Shown here in pieces: positions 33,721-45,089 of a DNA stretch of 64,000 nucleotides. The DNA is from Imbricaverruca yamaguchii. Taxonomy: Eukaryota > Arthropoda > Thecostraca > Neoverrucidae. The DNA lies in contig JAOTOL010001624.1 of the NCBI GenBank assembly GCA_034440575.1, forward strand, positions 2,200,001 through 2,264,000. The letters are read 5' to 3'. Both the position numbers and the translations under genes were made by a program. The number at the start of each line of letters is the position of its first letter. The first letter of the stretch is position 1. The notes under the pieces were generated by a model. The model made no database searches. It was not told the DNA's origin and saw nothing but the letters and a program-made list of their open reading frames with translations.

Positions 33721-33789
33721 CCCTATGTGGAGTGTCTCGACATGTGGTGACTGCTGATGAAGGGCAGAAGTTGTGCTCCTGGCTCGTGA

Positions 33790-34240
33790 GCGCACCGACA
33801 GCGCTGGGGGCGCCGCTCCTGCCGGCTATTTACCCGCCCAGCGGCAGCGCTGAGCGGGGCTATTCCGCCCAGGGCAGCGCTGGGCGTTGCCGGTATTTAC
33901 CCGCGGGAGCGCTGGGGGCGCCGCTCCTGCCGGCTATTTACCCGCCCAGCGGCAGCGCTGGGGGCGCCGCTCCTGCCGGCTATTTACCCGCCTGGTGGCA
34001 GCGCTGAGGGCGCCGCTCCTGCCGGCTATTTACCCGCCCAGCGGCAGCGCTGGGGGCGCCGCTCCTGCCGGCTATTTACCCGCCCACCGGCAGCGCTGGG
34101 GGCGCCGCTCCTGCCGGCTATTTACCCGCCCAGTGGCAGCGCTGGGGGCGCCGCTCCTGCCGGCTATTTACCCGCCCAGCGGCAGCGCTGGGGGCGCCGC
34201 TCCTGCCGGCTATTTACCCGCCCACCGGCAGCGCTGGCCG
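33790..34240. repeat. 46-bp GC-rich minisatellite
   Basis: About nine copies containing GGGGGCGCCGCTCCTGCCGG, CTATTTACCCGCCC and GCGGCAGCGCT. As 46 is not a multiple of three the frame shifts at each unit but no stop occurs, so one 160-codon frame reads AAPAGYLPA, RRSCRLFTR and APLLPAIYPPSGS in turn. The first copies (33830-33905) are damaged. Confidence 0.95.
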
Positions 34241-34284
34241 TGTTTGCACTGCCAGAAACCTGACCAGGGAGGCGGCCGGTGGAG

Positions 34285-34545
34285 AAACACATACCACTCT
34301 GGTGACATACAGCTCGTGCGACACACCTCTCTGGCGACATACCGCTCTAGTGACATACCGCTCTGGTGACACACCGCTCTGGTCACACCACTCTGGTGAT
34401 ACCCCACGCTGGTGACATACCGCTCTGGTGACATACCGCTCTGGTGACATACCGCTCTGGTGACATACCGCTCTGGTCACACCACTCTGGTGATACCCCA
34501 CGCTGGTGACATACCGCTCTGGTGATATACCGCTCTGGCGACTTG
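34285..34545. repeat. 16-bp GGTGACATACCGCTCT array
   Basis: Copies of a 16-bp unit, with a higher-order block (GGTCACACCACTCTGGTGATACCCCACGCT-type) present twice, at about 34380-34415 and 34467-34508. Minus-strand frames are by-products. Confidence 0.92.
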
Positions 34546-34549
34546 TCGC

Positions 34550-35380
34550 TCATAACTGAGTTGCAGGTTTATCAGCCACACTACACATTTCTGACGAAGA
34601 AAAACTCATCTTAATGCTAAGGCACGACTCACGTTTTGACGGAATGCTAAAGGGTAGTGATTTATCATATAATGCCCGTTGGAGGCTGACATGATATAAC
34701 GCATGCTTAACCGACCCACAATTGTAAAACGCTTGCAATTCCTATCGCATGCATTTGGCTGCTAAAACAAAATCCACGCACATCTGATTCCCCAATCTTT
34801 CTGGTGGCACAATGTTTACAAAGTTATGGTTCTTTAATATATTTCCCAACTCAACCATCGGAACAGAAGTGGACGTTCTCCAGCTCTGAATACATCCGCC
34901 GTATACGGTGAATCAACACGGATCGGAACGCTGCGACTGTAGCTGTGTGTTGTGTTGGCGAGCTGGACCAAGCGAAAGTTGTTTTTCCTGGTGCATTGCG
35001 CTAACGGATTGCGGGCGCGTTGGGAATTATGCCGGTGAAAACTTTCAGCCGCATCCGGGTGGACGAATGAAAAACTTCGAAAAAAGCACCGACCACGACT
35101 GCCCCACTATTATCAGAGATGGTTACGCGGCTGCTCACAGTACTGCGATCGCTCCTGGTCGATGAAGTGGTGACGCGTCAGCTCCGATGCTGCATCACAA
35201 AGCGTGGGGCATGCTCGTCGGCCCGAAACACGTCAATCAACGTACAACGATCAACAGAACACTCACATACGTCATCAGTCGGCCAGCACGTAATGCTAAT
35301 GCGCCTGGCCGCTAAAGTGGTGACGTAATACGTCGGTGGATACGATCAACAGAATATCCAGAATATCAGAATACGATACA
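34550..35380. other. Unique sequence, no gene recognised
   Basis: Frames to 85 codons. One at 34908-35165 is cysteine-rich at its start but matches no known Cys pattern. Confidence 0.35.
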
Positions 35381-35383
35381 GAA

Positions 35384-35475
35384 TGCAATCACCAGGAACA
35401 GGAACAGGAACAAGAACAGGAGCAGGGTACAGGAGCAGGGTGCAGGGTGCAGGATACATCCCAGGAACAGGATGC
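35384..35475. repeat. CAGGAA/CAGGGTG tract
   Basis: Hexamer-type repeats CAGGAA followed by CAGGAGCAGGGTGCAGGGTG words, preceded by AGAATAYCAGAATA repeats at 35350-35385. Confidence 0.8.
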
Positions 35476-35479
35476 AGAA

Positions 35480-35945
35480 TACGATTAACATAATCAACGA
35501 TCAACAGAGCGCTCACAGGCGCTCCTCGTCGACCAGCATTCAATGATGAAGCCTCTTACGCCAAAATGTTGATGAGCCGATGACAGGGCTCCCATTTCCT
35601 TCCTAAAAGCAGTGTACAATTCGTGAAAATTGCCCAAGAAAAAAAGCTTTCTGTTGCTAGCAAATTTTATACTACACATTTTGTGCCTTCTGCATCTTGA
35701 ACGGATTTAGCATCTCCATACCAAGACACAACCTGCTAATGTCGTCGGAGCTCGTAGAATTAAGCCATTTTCCGCTTCGATTGTGGACATGCGTGGCTCC
35801 GAAAGCTTGCACCACATCTCCAAAAAACGTCATACAATGGTGACGACCGATGGATGGTAATTCGTGGCCACGATTCAACAGGTCCCAGCGACACGAGAAG
35901 ACCAGACCATAACTAAATCCTACGAGGCACTGTCAACTGTAGGTA
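35480..35945. other. Unique sequence, no gene recognised
   Basis: A minus-strand frame of 68 codons at 35672-35878 has protein-like composition but no motif I can name. Confidence 0.3.
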
Positions 35946-35949
35946 GGCC

Positions 35950-35995
35950 ATTGGAGTCTAGGGGCGCATCGACTGCGTCGGACATGCAGCGCCCT
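35950..35995 (-). mobile_element. Hairpin module, diverged copy
   Basis: The reverse complement reads GGGCGCTGCATGTCC, then GACGCAGTCGATGCGCCCC, the same hairpin as the mini-elements. The tail is not A-rich and no TSD was found. A box B-like string on the minus strand (gggtcgaacccc, about 36143-36155) lies about 150 bp upstream in its direction, so this may be the end of an old tRNA-headed SINE spanning about 35950-36180. Confidence 0.55.
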
Positions 35996-35999
35996 TCCT

Positions 36000-38120
36000 A
36001 CCGTAAACCGTGATGCCGTCAACAAAACAATGTATCCAAATGTGACCAATGTGACCTTTTGTGACATGTTGATGGCCTTGTTGTTTTCTCCGAGTGCAGT
36101 GCTCACGAACGCTCCCACATCGAAAACATTCTAATGTATCCTCGGGGTTCGACCCAAGGGCAGGTCGCTGACATATACGCAACCATCGTGACCGCTCATG
36201 CGATTAAGCCTGATATAATCGTTACCTATCAACACAGGCTTTAAAATAAGACCCACATCGACCGCTTCTACAATACACACAAATCCACTATATCGAGGTC
36301 AGGTCACTAACCCACATGTGGCCTTTTTGATCAGTGGCGTGTTTGACAACATCACCATCGTGGTCTATGGCCGGGTAGCATTTAAATGGCATTCACATCG
36401 GCCATGCTTCTAGTCCGCAAAATTCCATAATCTGGAGCACATGTCAGGCCCTGACATCTCACCTCTATGACACCTTATGGAGTCGGTTTTACTAGAAAAG
36501 ACATGACGTCATCCGATAGTTCATTGATTGGGCACCCATAAGAAAGAAAATGGAAAACAAATTAATAAAATCAGGCTTTTGTAAAAGGTCACCAAGTCAA
36601 TGAAACGTCACGAGGTCACGAGGTCCAATGTTGACTTCGCACGACGAAGACTTATTTTTATCGCATTGTGCAGATCTTTCGCTTTCAAATGACATCCAGG
36701 TTTTGTAAGCCAATACCTACCACGAAAAAGTTAGGACTTATTTCCATTTGAACCTTCTCCGTTACCTCAATATGTTCCTCACCTGCATCTCGCAACCCCT
36801 TGGTTTAGAAACAAAAATATCGGAATCGTAATCTGAGCCTTGGAGGAGCCAGTACACTAGGTTTTATATCTAAAAAACAGAATGAGTGTGATGCACAATC
36901 TGAAGTCCAATTTCGTGATTTCCACTGGAAAATCATCATTAGATTGGCAAGATCCGACGATGCCCTGGTCAGAATTTCATCCTCTCACATGAACAGTATA
37001 CGTAAAAGGTTGCCACAAAAAACCACAACCTTTCTCAACTATTGACAAAGGTTGACATTCGATCTCGCCCCTGAGGACAACAACCAATGCCATCCTGCAG
37101 GGTCTCGCTTGGAGTCGGTTGCGAGTGCTTGCAACAATCTGCACGCCGGTATTTGCTTTCTTTCTCTAGCCCGCTTTGTTTTGAATCGCCAGTGAGGTCG
37201 TATCATCCCCCTCCTGCGTCATTTGCACGTGACAAGCTGCCCAGTACCGGTAGCCTTACCAGGACCTGGTCCAGGACTCTGTGCTGGGTTCTCGTGAGCA
37301 TGTAATGTAAATGCACGTATTTCCTTGTGGTTAATTGTTTTATAATACGCATAGGGAACCTAAAATTCCAACATAAGTCAATGACATTGGGTAGCCTTGA
37401 GAAAATCAATGACCTTATGTTCAGCAGGAAATGACAAAGACTCATCTCATTCGCTATTGTTTATCGCTCGCAGACTCCAGTCTACAGAACAATTTCCTTT
37501 AGTTCCACAGTAGTGATGTGTGCAATATCATCGCTATTTTAGCACAAGCTTATCCGACGTGCCTACGAGCATGACGTCATATCTAAGTGCCCTGACATGA
37601 CCTAGATTCGTTATTTGCCTTAAAATATGCACAACAGATGCAGCATCAACAAACATAAATGTCAGAATCCTACCACAAAGGGCTTGTAGTCCGTAGTTAG
37701 ATATCTTACTGTAGGTGTCAATTACTCTCTAGCCAGCCCGATAAGCGATGGTTGAAGTAATCAACGTTCGGTACACACTCATAATTTGCATGTCTGCTAT
37801 AAACCTTTACTGCACTTTCATCGGTTAAAGTTGGGCTCACGTTTTTACCCAGGCTGGCATAGTGAGAGGTACAAGATATGCATGCGTCATGCACACGTCA
37901 CGTGGGGAGAGCACAACACCCACTTGTGGCATTCGCACTTAAGATCCATTGTTCGGCCTTGTGTGAGCTGAACCAACTTCAAACAGGCAACGTTTTGGAT
38001 TCAATATGCGATGACAGTACAAAGACATGTTTGGCAAAACTTGGCATGTGTTGGCCAACATGTCCCGGAGGAGAAATCTATGTCCACCACAGCGTGAAAT
38101 GATATAAGTTGTATTATTGG
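36000..38120. other. Unique AT-rich sequence, no gene recognised
   Basis: AGGTCA/TGACCT words are frequent between 36295 and 36640, including GTCACGAGGTCACGAGGTCC. Frames stay under 89 codons. No exon can be supported. Confidence 0.4.
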
Positions 38121-38126
38121 GTACTT

Positions 38127-38288
38127 CGGTTCTTCCGCGACGCATCCGACTGCTGGGTCACGTACCGTCGCCATCCTCTCACGCCGGTTGGTCGTGGGTG
38201 GACTCGGTAACTCCGTCGGTTGCGGGACTCGAACCCACGATCTTACGACTATGAGTCCAACTCTCTACCGACTGAGCTACCGAGCACC
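38127..38288 (-). mobile_element. tRNA-headed SINE, family B, Met-like head
   Basis: On the minus strand: head GGTGCTCGGTAGCTCAGTCG with box A (38262-38279) and box B GGGTTCGAGTCCCG (38223-38236); the anticodon loop reads CTCATAG. Acceptor ends do not pair and the anticodon stem has mismatches, so this is not a working tRNA. The body has CGACCAACCGGCGTGAGAGG and the 3' hairpin GGCGACGGTACGTGACCC with AGTCGGATGCGTCGC. The body matches 40101-40260, while the head is different. No TSD was found. Confidence 0.8.
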
Positions 38289-38289
38289 C

Positions 38290-38800
38290 CCTCCAAACAT
38301 TTGCATTCAATTAAACTCGATTGACCCCGATCAGCTTCATGGTAGGTCATCATAATTTCGACACATGTATCATGGTGCTTATTATTTGCAATATTCCTGC
38401 CAGTGCTGGCAAATATCAATTGAGATGACATGGCTAGGTAAAAACTAGCACATCTCAGTCGCAGTGCCTAGTCCTCAGAACATTACACGTGAGGATGTGT
38501 GACTTATTAGATTAGCAAAATAAGCACAAAAGCACAACAAACACGTGTGCGTGTTGGATCTCGAACTTCGTCGAAGAATATATTTTCAATTCCTTATCTC
38601 CGTACACCGCAGCATCGGACGGATGATGCAGGAATTCGCAGCTGTCCCTCTAGTCATGTCTTCTACTTCCATTAAAACACTGAGTCCCTGCTTGGGCAGC
38701 TTTTTATTACCGACAACCACAACCATATTATACAAACTGTATGTACTTTATGTGGGACACCTCCGTTCACGCGCGCCTTCTTCTCACGCCATTTATCGGC
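38290..38800. other. Unique sequence, no gene recognised
   Basis: Frames under 88 codons, no motifs or repeats recognised. Confidence 0.4.
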
Positions 38801-38814
38801 ACCAGTGAACAGAG

Positions 38815-39057
38815 GACTGCTCCGGTCACACAGCCGGAGGCCCTCGCCCTCGGGTCGCGCCCGTGACCCGCCGGGTGACCCTGACGGGGCGGGCGTCGGC
38901 CGGTCAGACTTGATCCCGGGGCACGGCCCACGACCCCGATTACTGCCGTCTCCCGGGCAACGGCTGTCCGAGGAAAACTCCCCCCGGAGCAGGACCCGAA
39001 ACCAGATCCTCCCGCACTCGCAACGAGCTCCTCACCCGACTGCGCCACTGAGGCGGT
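38815..39057 (-). mobile_element. GC-rich tRNA-like SINE candidate, family C
   Basis: On the minus strand the head reads CAGTGGCGCAGTCGGGTGAG (box A, 39032-39051), with box B GGTTTCGGGTCCT (38991-39003) about 40 bp further on, the spacing of a tRNA promoter. A GC-rich body of about 170 bp follows (GGGGGAGTTTTCCTCGGACAG and onward). No second copy and no TSD were found, so the 3' boundary is approximate. Confidence 0.6.
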
Positions 39058-39118
39058 ATCAGGCCACATGTGTGTATAATTGGACACGCCGAAGAGATGC
39101 GCGAGCAAATGACTAATG

Positions 39119-39250
39119 CATATGTAAGTGAGTGTAGTTGGAATTTCTGACCGCGTCAGCTGCTTCAGCTGTATTGCACCCTTGCTAATATATATGTTAG
39201 CAGGCGGTCTCCAGCAGTCGGTCAGTAAGATCTCCAGACGTTCAAATGAC
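39119..39250 (+). repeat. Direct repeat pair, copy 1
   Basis: Shares with 39589-39710 the ordered words GCATATGT, GCGTCAGCTG, TTGC, CTAATATATGT, CGGTCTCYAGCA and CCAGMCGTTCAAATGACA. Copies are about 470 bp apart in the same direction. Confidence 0.8.
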
Positions 39251-39288
39251 ACAAGGCCTCCGGGGCCCTAGGCCTCCGCGACACCCCC

Positions 39289-39343
39289 AGGCCTCCTCTG
39301 CGGCTCGCGATGGCTATTGATGACCTCGTCGTGTCGCGATAAC
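39289..39343 (+). repeat. Dispersed 55-bp repeat, copy 1
   Basis: Aligns with 43993-44046 with about six differences; the longest shared run is TGATGACCTCGTCGTGTCGC. Confidence 0.85.
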
Positions 39344-39588
39344 CTAGTCATACCTTGCAACGCTGATTACTTTAGCCCTCACTTACCGGGGTTGGCTAGA
39401 GAGTAAACGGCACCATCGGTGAGTAATTTGGCGACGGGCTCCGAGCCGTTTGAAATAGCGTTCTGGAATTGATGTTGGCTGATTCTGCATCTGTGTGCAT
39501 GTTCTAAGACACGGACCAATCCGGGTCACGTTAGGTCACTTAGATATGATGTCATTATTGAGTGCGTGATGGATTAATTTGCGCCTAT

Positions 39589-39710
39589 GCATATGTGTGT
39601 GGGTGTAATCAAGAATTCAGGACGCGTCAGCTGGTTCGGCTATATTGCGTCCTGTCTAATATATGTCAGCCATCGGTCTCTAGCAAGATATCCAGCCGTT
39701 CAAATGACAT
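39589..39710 (+). repeat. Direct repeat pair, copy 2
   Basis: Second copy of the 39119-39250 segment, with small deletions. The class of the element is unknown; no tRNA box or terminal inverted repeat is visible. Confidence 0.8.
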
Positions 39711-40100
39711 GAACTAATTTGGGTGGTCTGGGCATAGTTAGTTGCTATGCCTATGAGAAAGATCGATTACGTGCAAATTCGTATTGCATTAACAATTTAT
39801 GATATTGGTGTCATGCATATCAGCTCTGGTAGTGCACATAATGCGTACTAATAACAAATACGTATATTACTATTACAATTCAAGTATTTCTGTTATGGTT
39901 CCCGCAGTGTCGTTCCTTGTTTTAATTAGGGTACCATACTCGGGGCAATACTTCAAATTCGGTGAATATAACAATTTCGTTCTAATTCGCATGTGTCTCA
40001 TTGTCATTAGGTATCTACTTGGCGCACCTTTGCAATCAGTGTAGAGAACAAAGGAAATATTAGGTTCAGCTTATCAATGGGCGGCGTCTGCCCGCTTTGT

Positions 40101-40260
40101 TGGTCGGTTATTGGTTTTACGACACATCGACTGTTGAGTCATGTAGCGTCGCCAATCTCTCACGCCGATTGGTCGCGGGCGAAGAGTAGCGACAGGTGAG
40201 ACTCGACCCACAGCCTTTCGATTGTGAGACGAGCAACTTACCCCTAGACTACTCGTCCCC
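40101..40260 (-). mobile_element. tRNA-headed SINE, family B, intact with 14-bp TSD
   Basis: Perfect 14-bp TSDs TCTGCCCGCTTTGT lie at 40087-40100 and 40261-40274. On the minus strand the head reads GACGAGTAGTCTAGGGGTAAG (box A, 40238-40252) with box B GGGTCGAGTCTC (40199-40210) and a CTCACAATC anticodon loop, resembling a Val/Asp-type tRNA. The body GCGACCAATCGGCGTGAGAG is shared with 38127-38288. The 3' module is the hairpin GGCGACGCTACATGACTC with AGTCGATGTGTCGT and a TAAAACCAATAACC tail, as in the mini-elements. It gives the full 160-bp anatomy of the family. Confidence 0.93.
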
Positions 40261-40279
40261 TCTGCCCGCTTTGTCCGCG

Positions 40280-42650
40280 TCTTCTAAATCATATAACAAT
40301 ACCCATTGTCATTTATCCTCGCAAATAACTCGAAAGTTGTGCAGTTGCCCGCGAAGTGTGGGTGAATCGTTCCACGTGTGAATTATCCGGGCGCTTGATG
40401 TCCGCTTACACTGCATAACGCCTGTGACGATCGATGAACAAATATATATTCAAAATGCAGCATACTGCGTACTCCGATGGTTAACTTCCTTCATGCGGCC
40501 TCGATAGTGTCAACGAATTATGATTTACGAGTCAGATATGTCCGGTCTATTGCTAGTGGTCTGCATTAGCTTTCATTCAGATCGGGTATTTCCAGCCGAT
40601 GAAGACGAATTAACTCTTCGGTAGCTTTTAGGCCGCTGACCATTGTGTGACCCTTTTAGGCCCTTCTGTGAAGGCTCGTAGATATGAAATGCTTGCCATA
40701 ATATGTTCCAGATAGCAGCATAAGAAAGCAGATATGTAGGTAAAATGTCATCACAAAATGCCTGATTTTGTAAACATTTAATGTAATCTTCGACATGAGT
40801 TGACATTCATTGCTCAGATGCATAGTGCTTAGCAACGGATCATTAAGTAATTTGTGTGAATAATATTTTTTACTCAGATACTGGACAATTTCGGTGTTAC
40901 CAAGCAGTATTTTGTGACAAATTATATATCGGACAAATTATATATACAAATCATCGGAGCTACGCCGGTTTCATCACTTTATGCAATCGTCAGTCGCATC
41001 CGAGGTGCTTGGTTCAGTCTGACCTGACGGATGACACAGCTATTGGCTCATTACCTCGCATGGCTAGCACAACCGACCAGCTGAGACGGCAGTGGGACTC
41101 GGCCCGATCGGATCCGGCTCCTGCGGGCGTGATTTGCTGCTACATCTGTCAAATATCGGCCGACGGCCGCCGATATCTGTCGGCTGCGGTCGCGTAATTC
41201 CCGGCGGCGGGCGGCCGGCCGGCCGTTCTGCGTTTGATCAAGTCGGCTGACATGAGCGCTCGAGAAGGACGACGCGCCACGCGCCAGGAGCGGCGCGGTT
41301 AATGACTCCTCGAGCCGGCTGCCGGCGTGCTGGTCGCGCGGCGGTCGTGGCGCCGGCGCTGTCCGCCGCCGCGTGTCGGGTCGCCTGTCACGTGGCGCAC
41401 CACCTCCACGTCCGGAGATCTCAGCTGCAGTGCTTGCTGTCATCATCGCAGGTGATCAGGTGGCGAGCCGCCTCCAGTTGGACACCTTAGAAGTAATTGG
41501 TTCGGACCTCCCCTACTGTTCAGGGCTGGACATGCGACTGGCTTCCTCCCACTAGGGTGAGGGTGTGCAATCTCCATTTCCCAGTAGTTTTTTGGGGGGC
41601 CGTGACCGCAGAATACGAAGTGCGCTAGCGTGTCACCGTCTGGCATAGGTGATTGACGTTTTTGTCCGCCCGCGAAATTTGAGGAAGTCGTGTCATGCTA
41701 CTCACCAATAATATGACAGGAGAATACACTTCAGACCGTCATGTTTTAAACCAGAACGCGAATTAGTATCGCAGTTGACCCTACTCACTGCCCCAAAATG
41801 GCCAATATTGGGTGTGTAAGGCTGATGGGTAGCATGGCTGACTTCTCTACATAGGCCATTTTCTTTTCACGGTTTATTACTGGTAATGGACCCAAGCTGG
41901 CTTGATATTGCCGTTTTCAATTTGTATGTAACGATAACCAACACTTAAAAAACATATAAACATTTTTTTTAAACATGAACATTAACAAATATTATCTCTT
42001 TTTTTGTGCTGGAGTTGCTTGTTGTTTTTGCGTTGATAACGAATTAGCCCGCCCAATCCCGGAGATATTGATATGTGTCTTCACCCATAAGATTTGCCGC
42101 GGTCAGGGAAAGAGCGGCGCATGATAGCGCGTCGAAATTTGGCATACATTTTCCAAATTAATTTGGCATGTTATGTCAAAATTTTTAGGTCAAATCTTCT
42201 AGGATCAATGAGTTAGTCACGGTCAAGTGAGGTCACATTCCAGAAATGTATGAGCAGTCGTCACACTTCAACAGATAAAGATTTTTTACTAACACTTCCC
42301 GTACTTCCTTACCTTTACGGATGAAAGAAAAAGCACCATTTTTACCGTTATTGGTGATTTATTAGTTCTGCATCTTTGCCCATTGGGGCTAATGTCGACA
42401 ATTATGTGAAAATAAGCATTTTTATGGGAGCAAGTTGACTCCAAATAACGTTTTGCGGTCAGCTCTACCCGTTCGAAAACGAAAAATTAAATAAAATTGA
42501 AACCTCGCCACTTAAAAATTTCAAAAATTACTATCTTGATTTTGAGTAGACAAAAGCCTAGCGACATGGTCGATTTCGTCTTCCTTTTCTGATTCCATTT
42601 TTTGTCTTCAAAGCTCTCCAAAATTAAGTCCCCAGAGTCAAAACATGACG
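40280..42650. other. Mostly unique, with a CpG-rich patch
   Basis: About 41080-41420 is CpG- and GGCCGG-rich and crossed by a 131-codon minus frame without a domain. The rest, especially 41700-42600, is AT-rich with no long frames. Confidence 0.4.
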
Positions 42651-42689
42651 TCAGTAGCGGTCACATGGCCGCTTGTACAAGGACTGTCA

Positions 42690-42840
42690 CATAGGTGGTA
42701 TGTGCCGAAAAGTGGCCGCTATGTACCGCTACTGTCACATAGTGGCCACTATGTGACCGCTACTGTCACATAGCGGCCACTATGTGACCGCTACTGTCAC
42801 ATAGTGGCCGCTATGTGACCGCTACTGTCACATAGTGGCC
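42690..42840. repeat. 31-bp array of perfect palindromes
   Basis: Each unit holds the arm GTCACATAGTGG followed at once by its own reverse complement. The copy at 42734-42757 is a perfect 24-bp palindrome; those at 42765-42788 and 42796-42819 have one mismatched pair; half a unit ends the array at 42827-42840, and a decayed unit precedes it. The linker is CGCTACT. Such an array could extrude cruciforms or make a string of RNA hairpins. Confidence 0.97.
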
Positions 42841-42844
42841 ATAA

Positions 42845-43985
42845 TTTTGGGCGTGATTACGTTTGGGGACATAATTTTGGTGGTGATGTCAAGCCCTACT
42901 CGTCTACCGCTTTCCGATGACACCAATTTCGTTTTTGTGCGCTGCTTAGTTTGGAGATTCGAGCGAGCTATTATCACCCACCCACCCCGAGACGGGGTGG
43001 GGGTTGAGCAGAGGAGAGGACCTCAACATTCCGGTGAGGAACGGACCAGAAAAAAACGAAATGGCCAACGTGAAAATTATCCTTTTTTCAACTCGAGATA
43101 ACATCTAAGCTCATCTGGGAGTTAACGGGTAATTCCTGACATACGAATCGGTGTTCTCGCGCGACCTCGTCACGCTTAATGCAGATGTTACGGCTTTGGG
43201 TAATTAATCTGCAAAAGCTGGGTGAAGCAGAACGTTGTCTAACAAGCCATGTCAACGTCCTAAGCTAAGCCAACACCGGAAGTTTTTTGGTCGATTCATT
43301 CCAATCAAGCCGCGGTGGTCTTGGTCACATTCCCCGATTTAAGGACGGCATCTTGACCGGCTACCTCACCACCCACACGCCTACCCAAAGCCAGAGCGGT
43401 ACCACGACCGACACCACCCCGTGATGGACGATACGGAAGTCCAGCATTCATTGTTAGTGCGGTCAGGAAACACCAAAAAAAAGCTCGTTAGAACAGAGCA
43501 TCAAAAAAGTCATCGTCCCAGCGCTAAATTGCCGGGAACGATTTATTCGACAAGGATGAATTTCAATTTAGTCTGGCAGTTATGCCATAGCAAAGCAGAT
43601 GTGTCCATGACTGTTTCGCTTTCCTCCGAAGGGAGCATGGTCAAACGGTCCACGGTTATCGATCTGAGCATTTCCTTCAGGGGTTCCATCAGTTAACTCT
43701 CTCGGACTGGACGTCACGAAGATCTGCGTTGCGCGAGCAATGGCAGCCACGGACCACCGATCGTGATTAGGAAGGCACAAGTGATCTGTGATTGGCATGC
43801 ACTTAGGGACGCATCCCGACAACTCCAGGAGTACCAGACATACCTAGGATGACTCCGGTATAAACCTGCCACTTGCTCGTTCGCGTGAAGCCATCGCCTG
43901 TCTAAGAAATTACATCAACTGCTTCGGTGTCGGCGTGACTTCATCGGCTACGAAGCGATTTGCAGCAAAGCCGGGGGCGGACCGG
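42845..43985. other. Unique sequence, no gene recognised
   Basis: A short duplication GACATAATTTTGG is near 42838 and 42869. Frames under 92 codons show no motifs. Confidence 0.4.
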
Positions 43986-43992
43986 GATCCCT

Positions 43993-44046
43993 GGGCCTCC
44001 GCTGTGGCTCGTGATGGCTCTTGATGACCTCGTCGTGTCGCGATGA
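43993..44046 (+). repeat. Dispersed 55-bp repeat, copy 2
   Basis: Second copy of 39289-39343, same direction, 4.7 kb downstream. Confidence 0.85.
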
Positions 44047-44514
44047 CGTAGCTGCGAAGCCGCTCGCCACGACCGCCATGTATTACTGAAGTTCAGCCGT
44101 ACCTGGAACGGCGGACCTGTCGTACGCGATCGGCCTCGGTCGGTGCCTCCGACCAGGAGAGCTGGAGGTCTTCCGGTGTCAGGATGTCACCACCCTGTCA
44201 CCGTCGGTCGGTGCGGCCACTGAGCAATTGACACGTGCAATATCCGGTGGCATGACACCTTCCAAAAGTAGCCGGTGGGCATGGCGGCCCGTCCCGCGGG
44301 ACGGCGTACGTAGTACCGTAGAGCGCGTCGTGGACTCGTGATTTTGCCAGGGCACCGATGGTGTCAGTTGTGACGTCAGAGACCGTGGTAGCACGGCCAC
44401 ACACGGTCCGAGCAGAGAAGCGCCCTTCACGAGACTAGCGACTGTGTGCGGAGCCGCGTGTCGGCAAAAATGGCGCCTGATCTGTCAGCGAACTCAAGGA
44501 CGTGGTCGGCGGGA

Positions 44515-44735
44515 AGCGGCAGTCCCTTGCTCGGCAGGAAGGGGCAACCTCTTGATCGGCGAGAAGGGACAGGTCCTTGCTCGACCAGAAGTGGTAGACC
44601 CTTGCCCGGCAGGAGTAGCCCCTTGCCCGGCAGGAGTAGCCCCTTGCCCGACGGAAAGGATAGCCCCTTTTGCGGCGGGATGGGGCAGCCCCTTGCCCGG
44701 CGCAATGGATAGCTCCTGCGGCGGGAAGGGGTAGC
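44515..44735. repeat. CCCTTGCCCGGCAGGAGTAG minisatellite
   Basis: About eight imperfect units of 21-30 bp with GGCGGGAAGGG or GGCAGGAGTAGCC followed by CCCTTGC. The 5' and 3' units are more diverged than the central ones. Confidence 0.85.
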
Positions 44736-45089
44736 CGCTTACGACTAGACATCTACGTCTCGCATCAGTTTTGCTGCATACTCCATCAGCCGTAAGCGAG
44801 GCGCCGTCAGCCCGTCCAGTGTCGACGCGACTTATCAGCACTCAAAGAGACTGTAAACTGTTCCGGCACCGGCGAGACTTCATCAGCGGCAACCGCCGGC
44901 CGCCCCGCAACAGCCGTCGCAAGAGCGCGCTGATGGCCAAGTTCAAGTTGGCGAGGCGATGCAGACCTAGCAGCGCTGACGGGAAGCACGCGCGGGTCCG
45001 GCGCACAATCCGAACCGGTCAGTGAGGCGTTGCGACCGACGGAGCCGGGGACCGGTGAGCTGACGGGCGACCCTGAGTCGACACAGGAG

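Noticed and set aside
36127..36160. A separate tRNA-derived element from the box B-like string
   Set aside because: No box A could be placed. It is noted only as a possible head for the hairpin module at 35950-35995.
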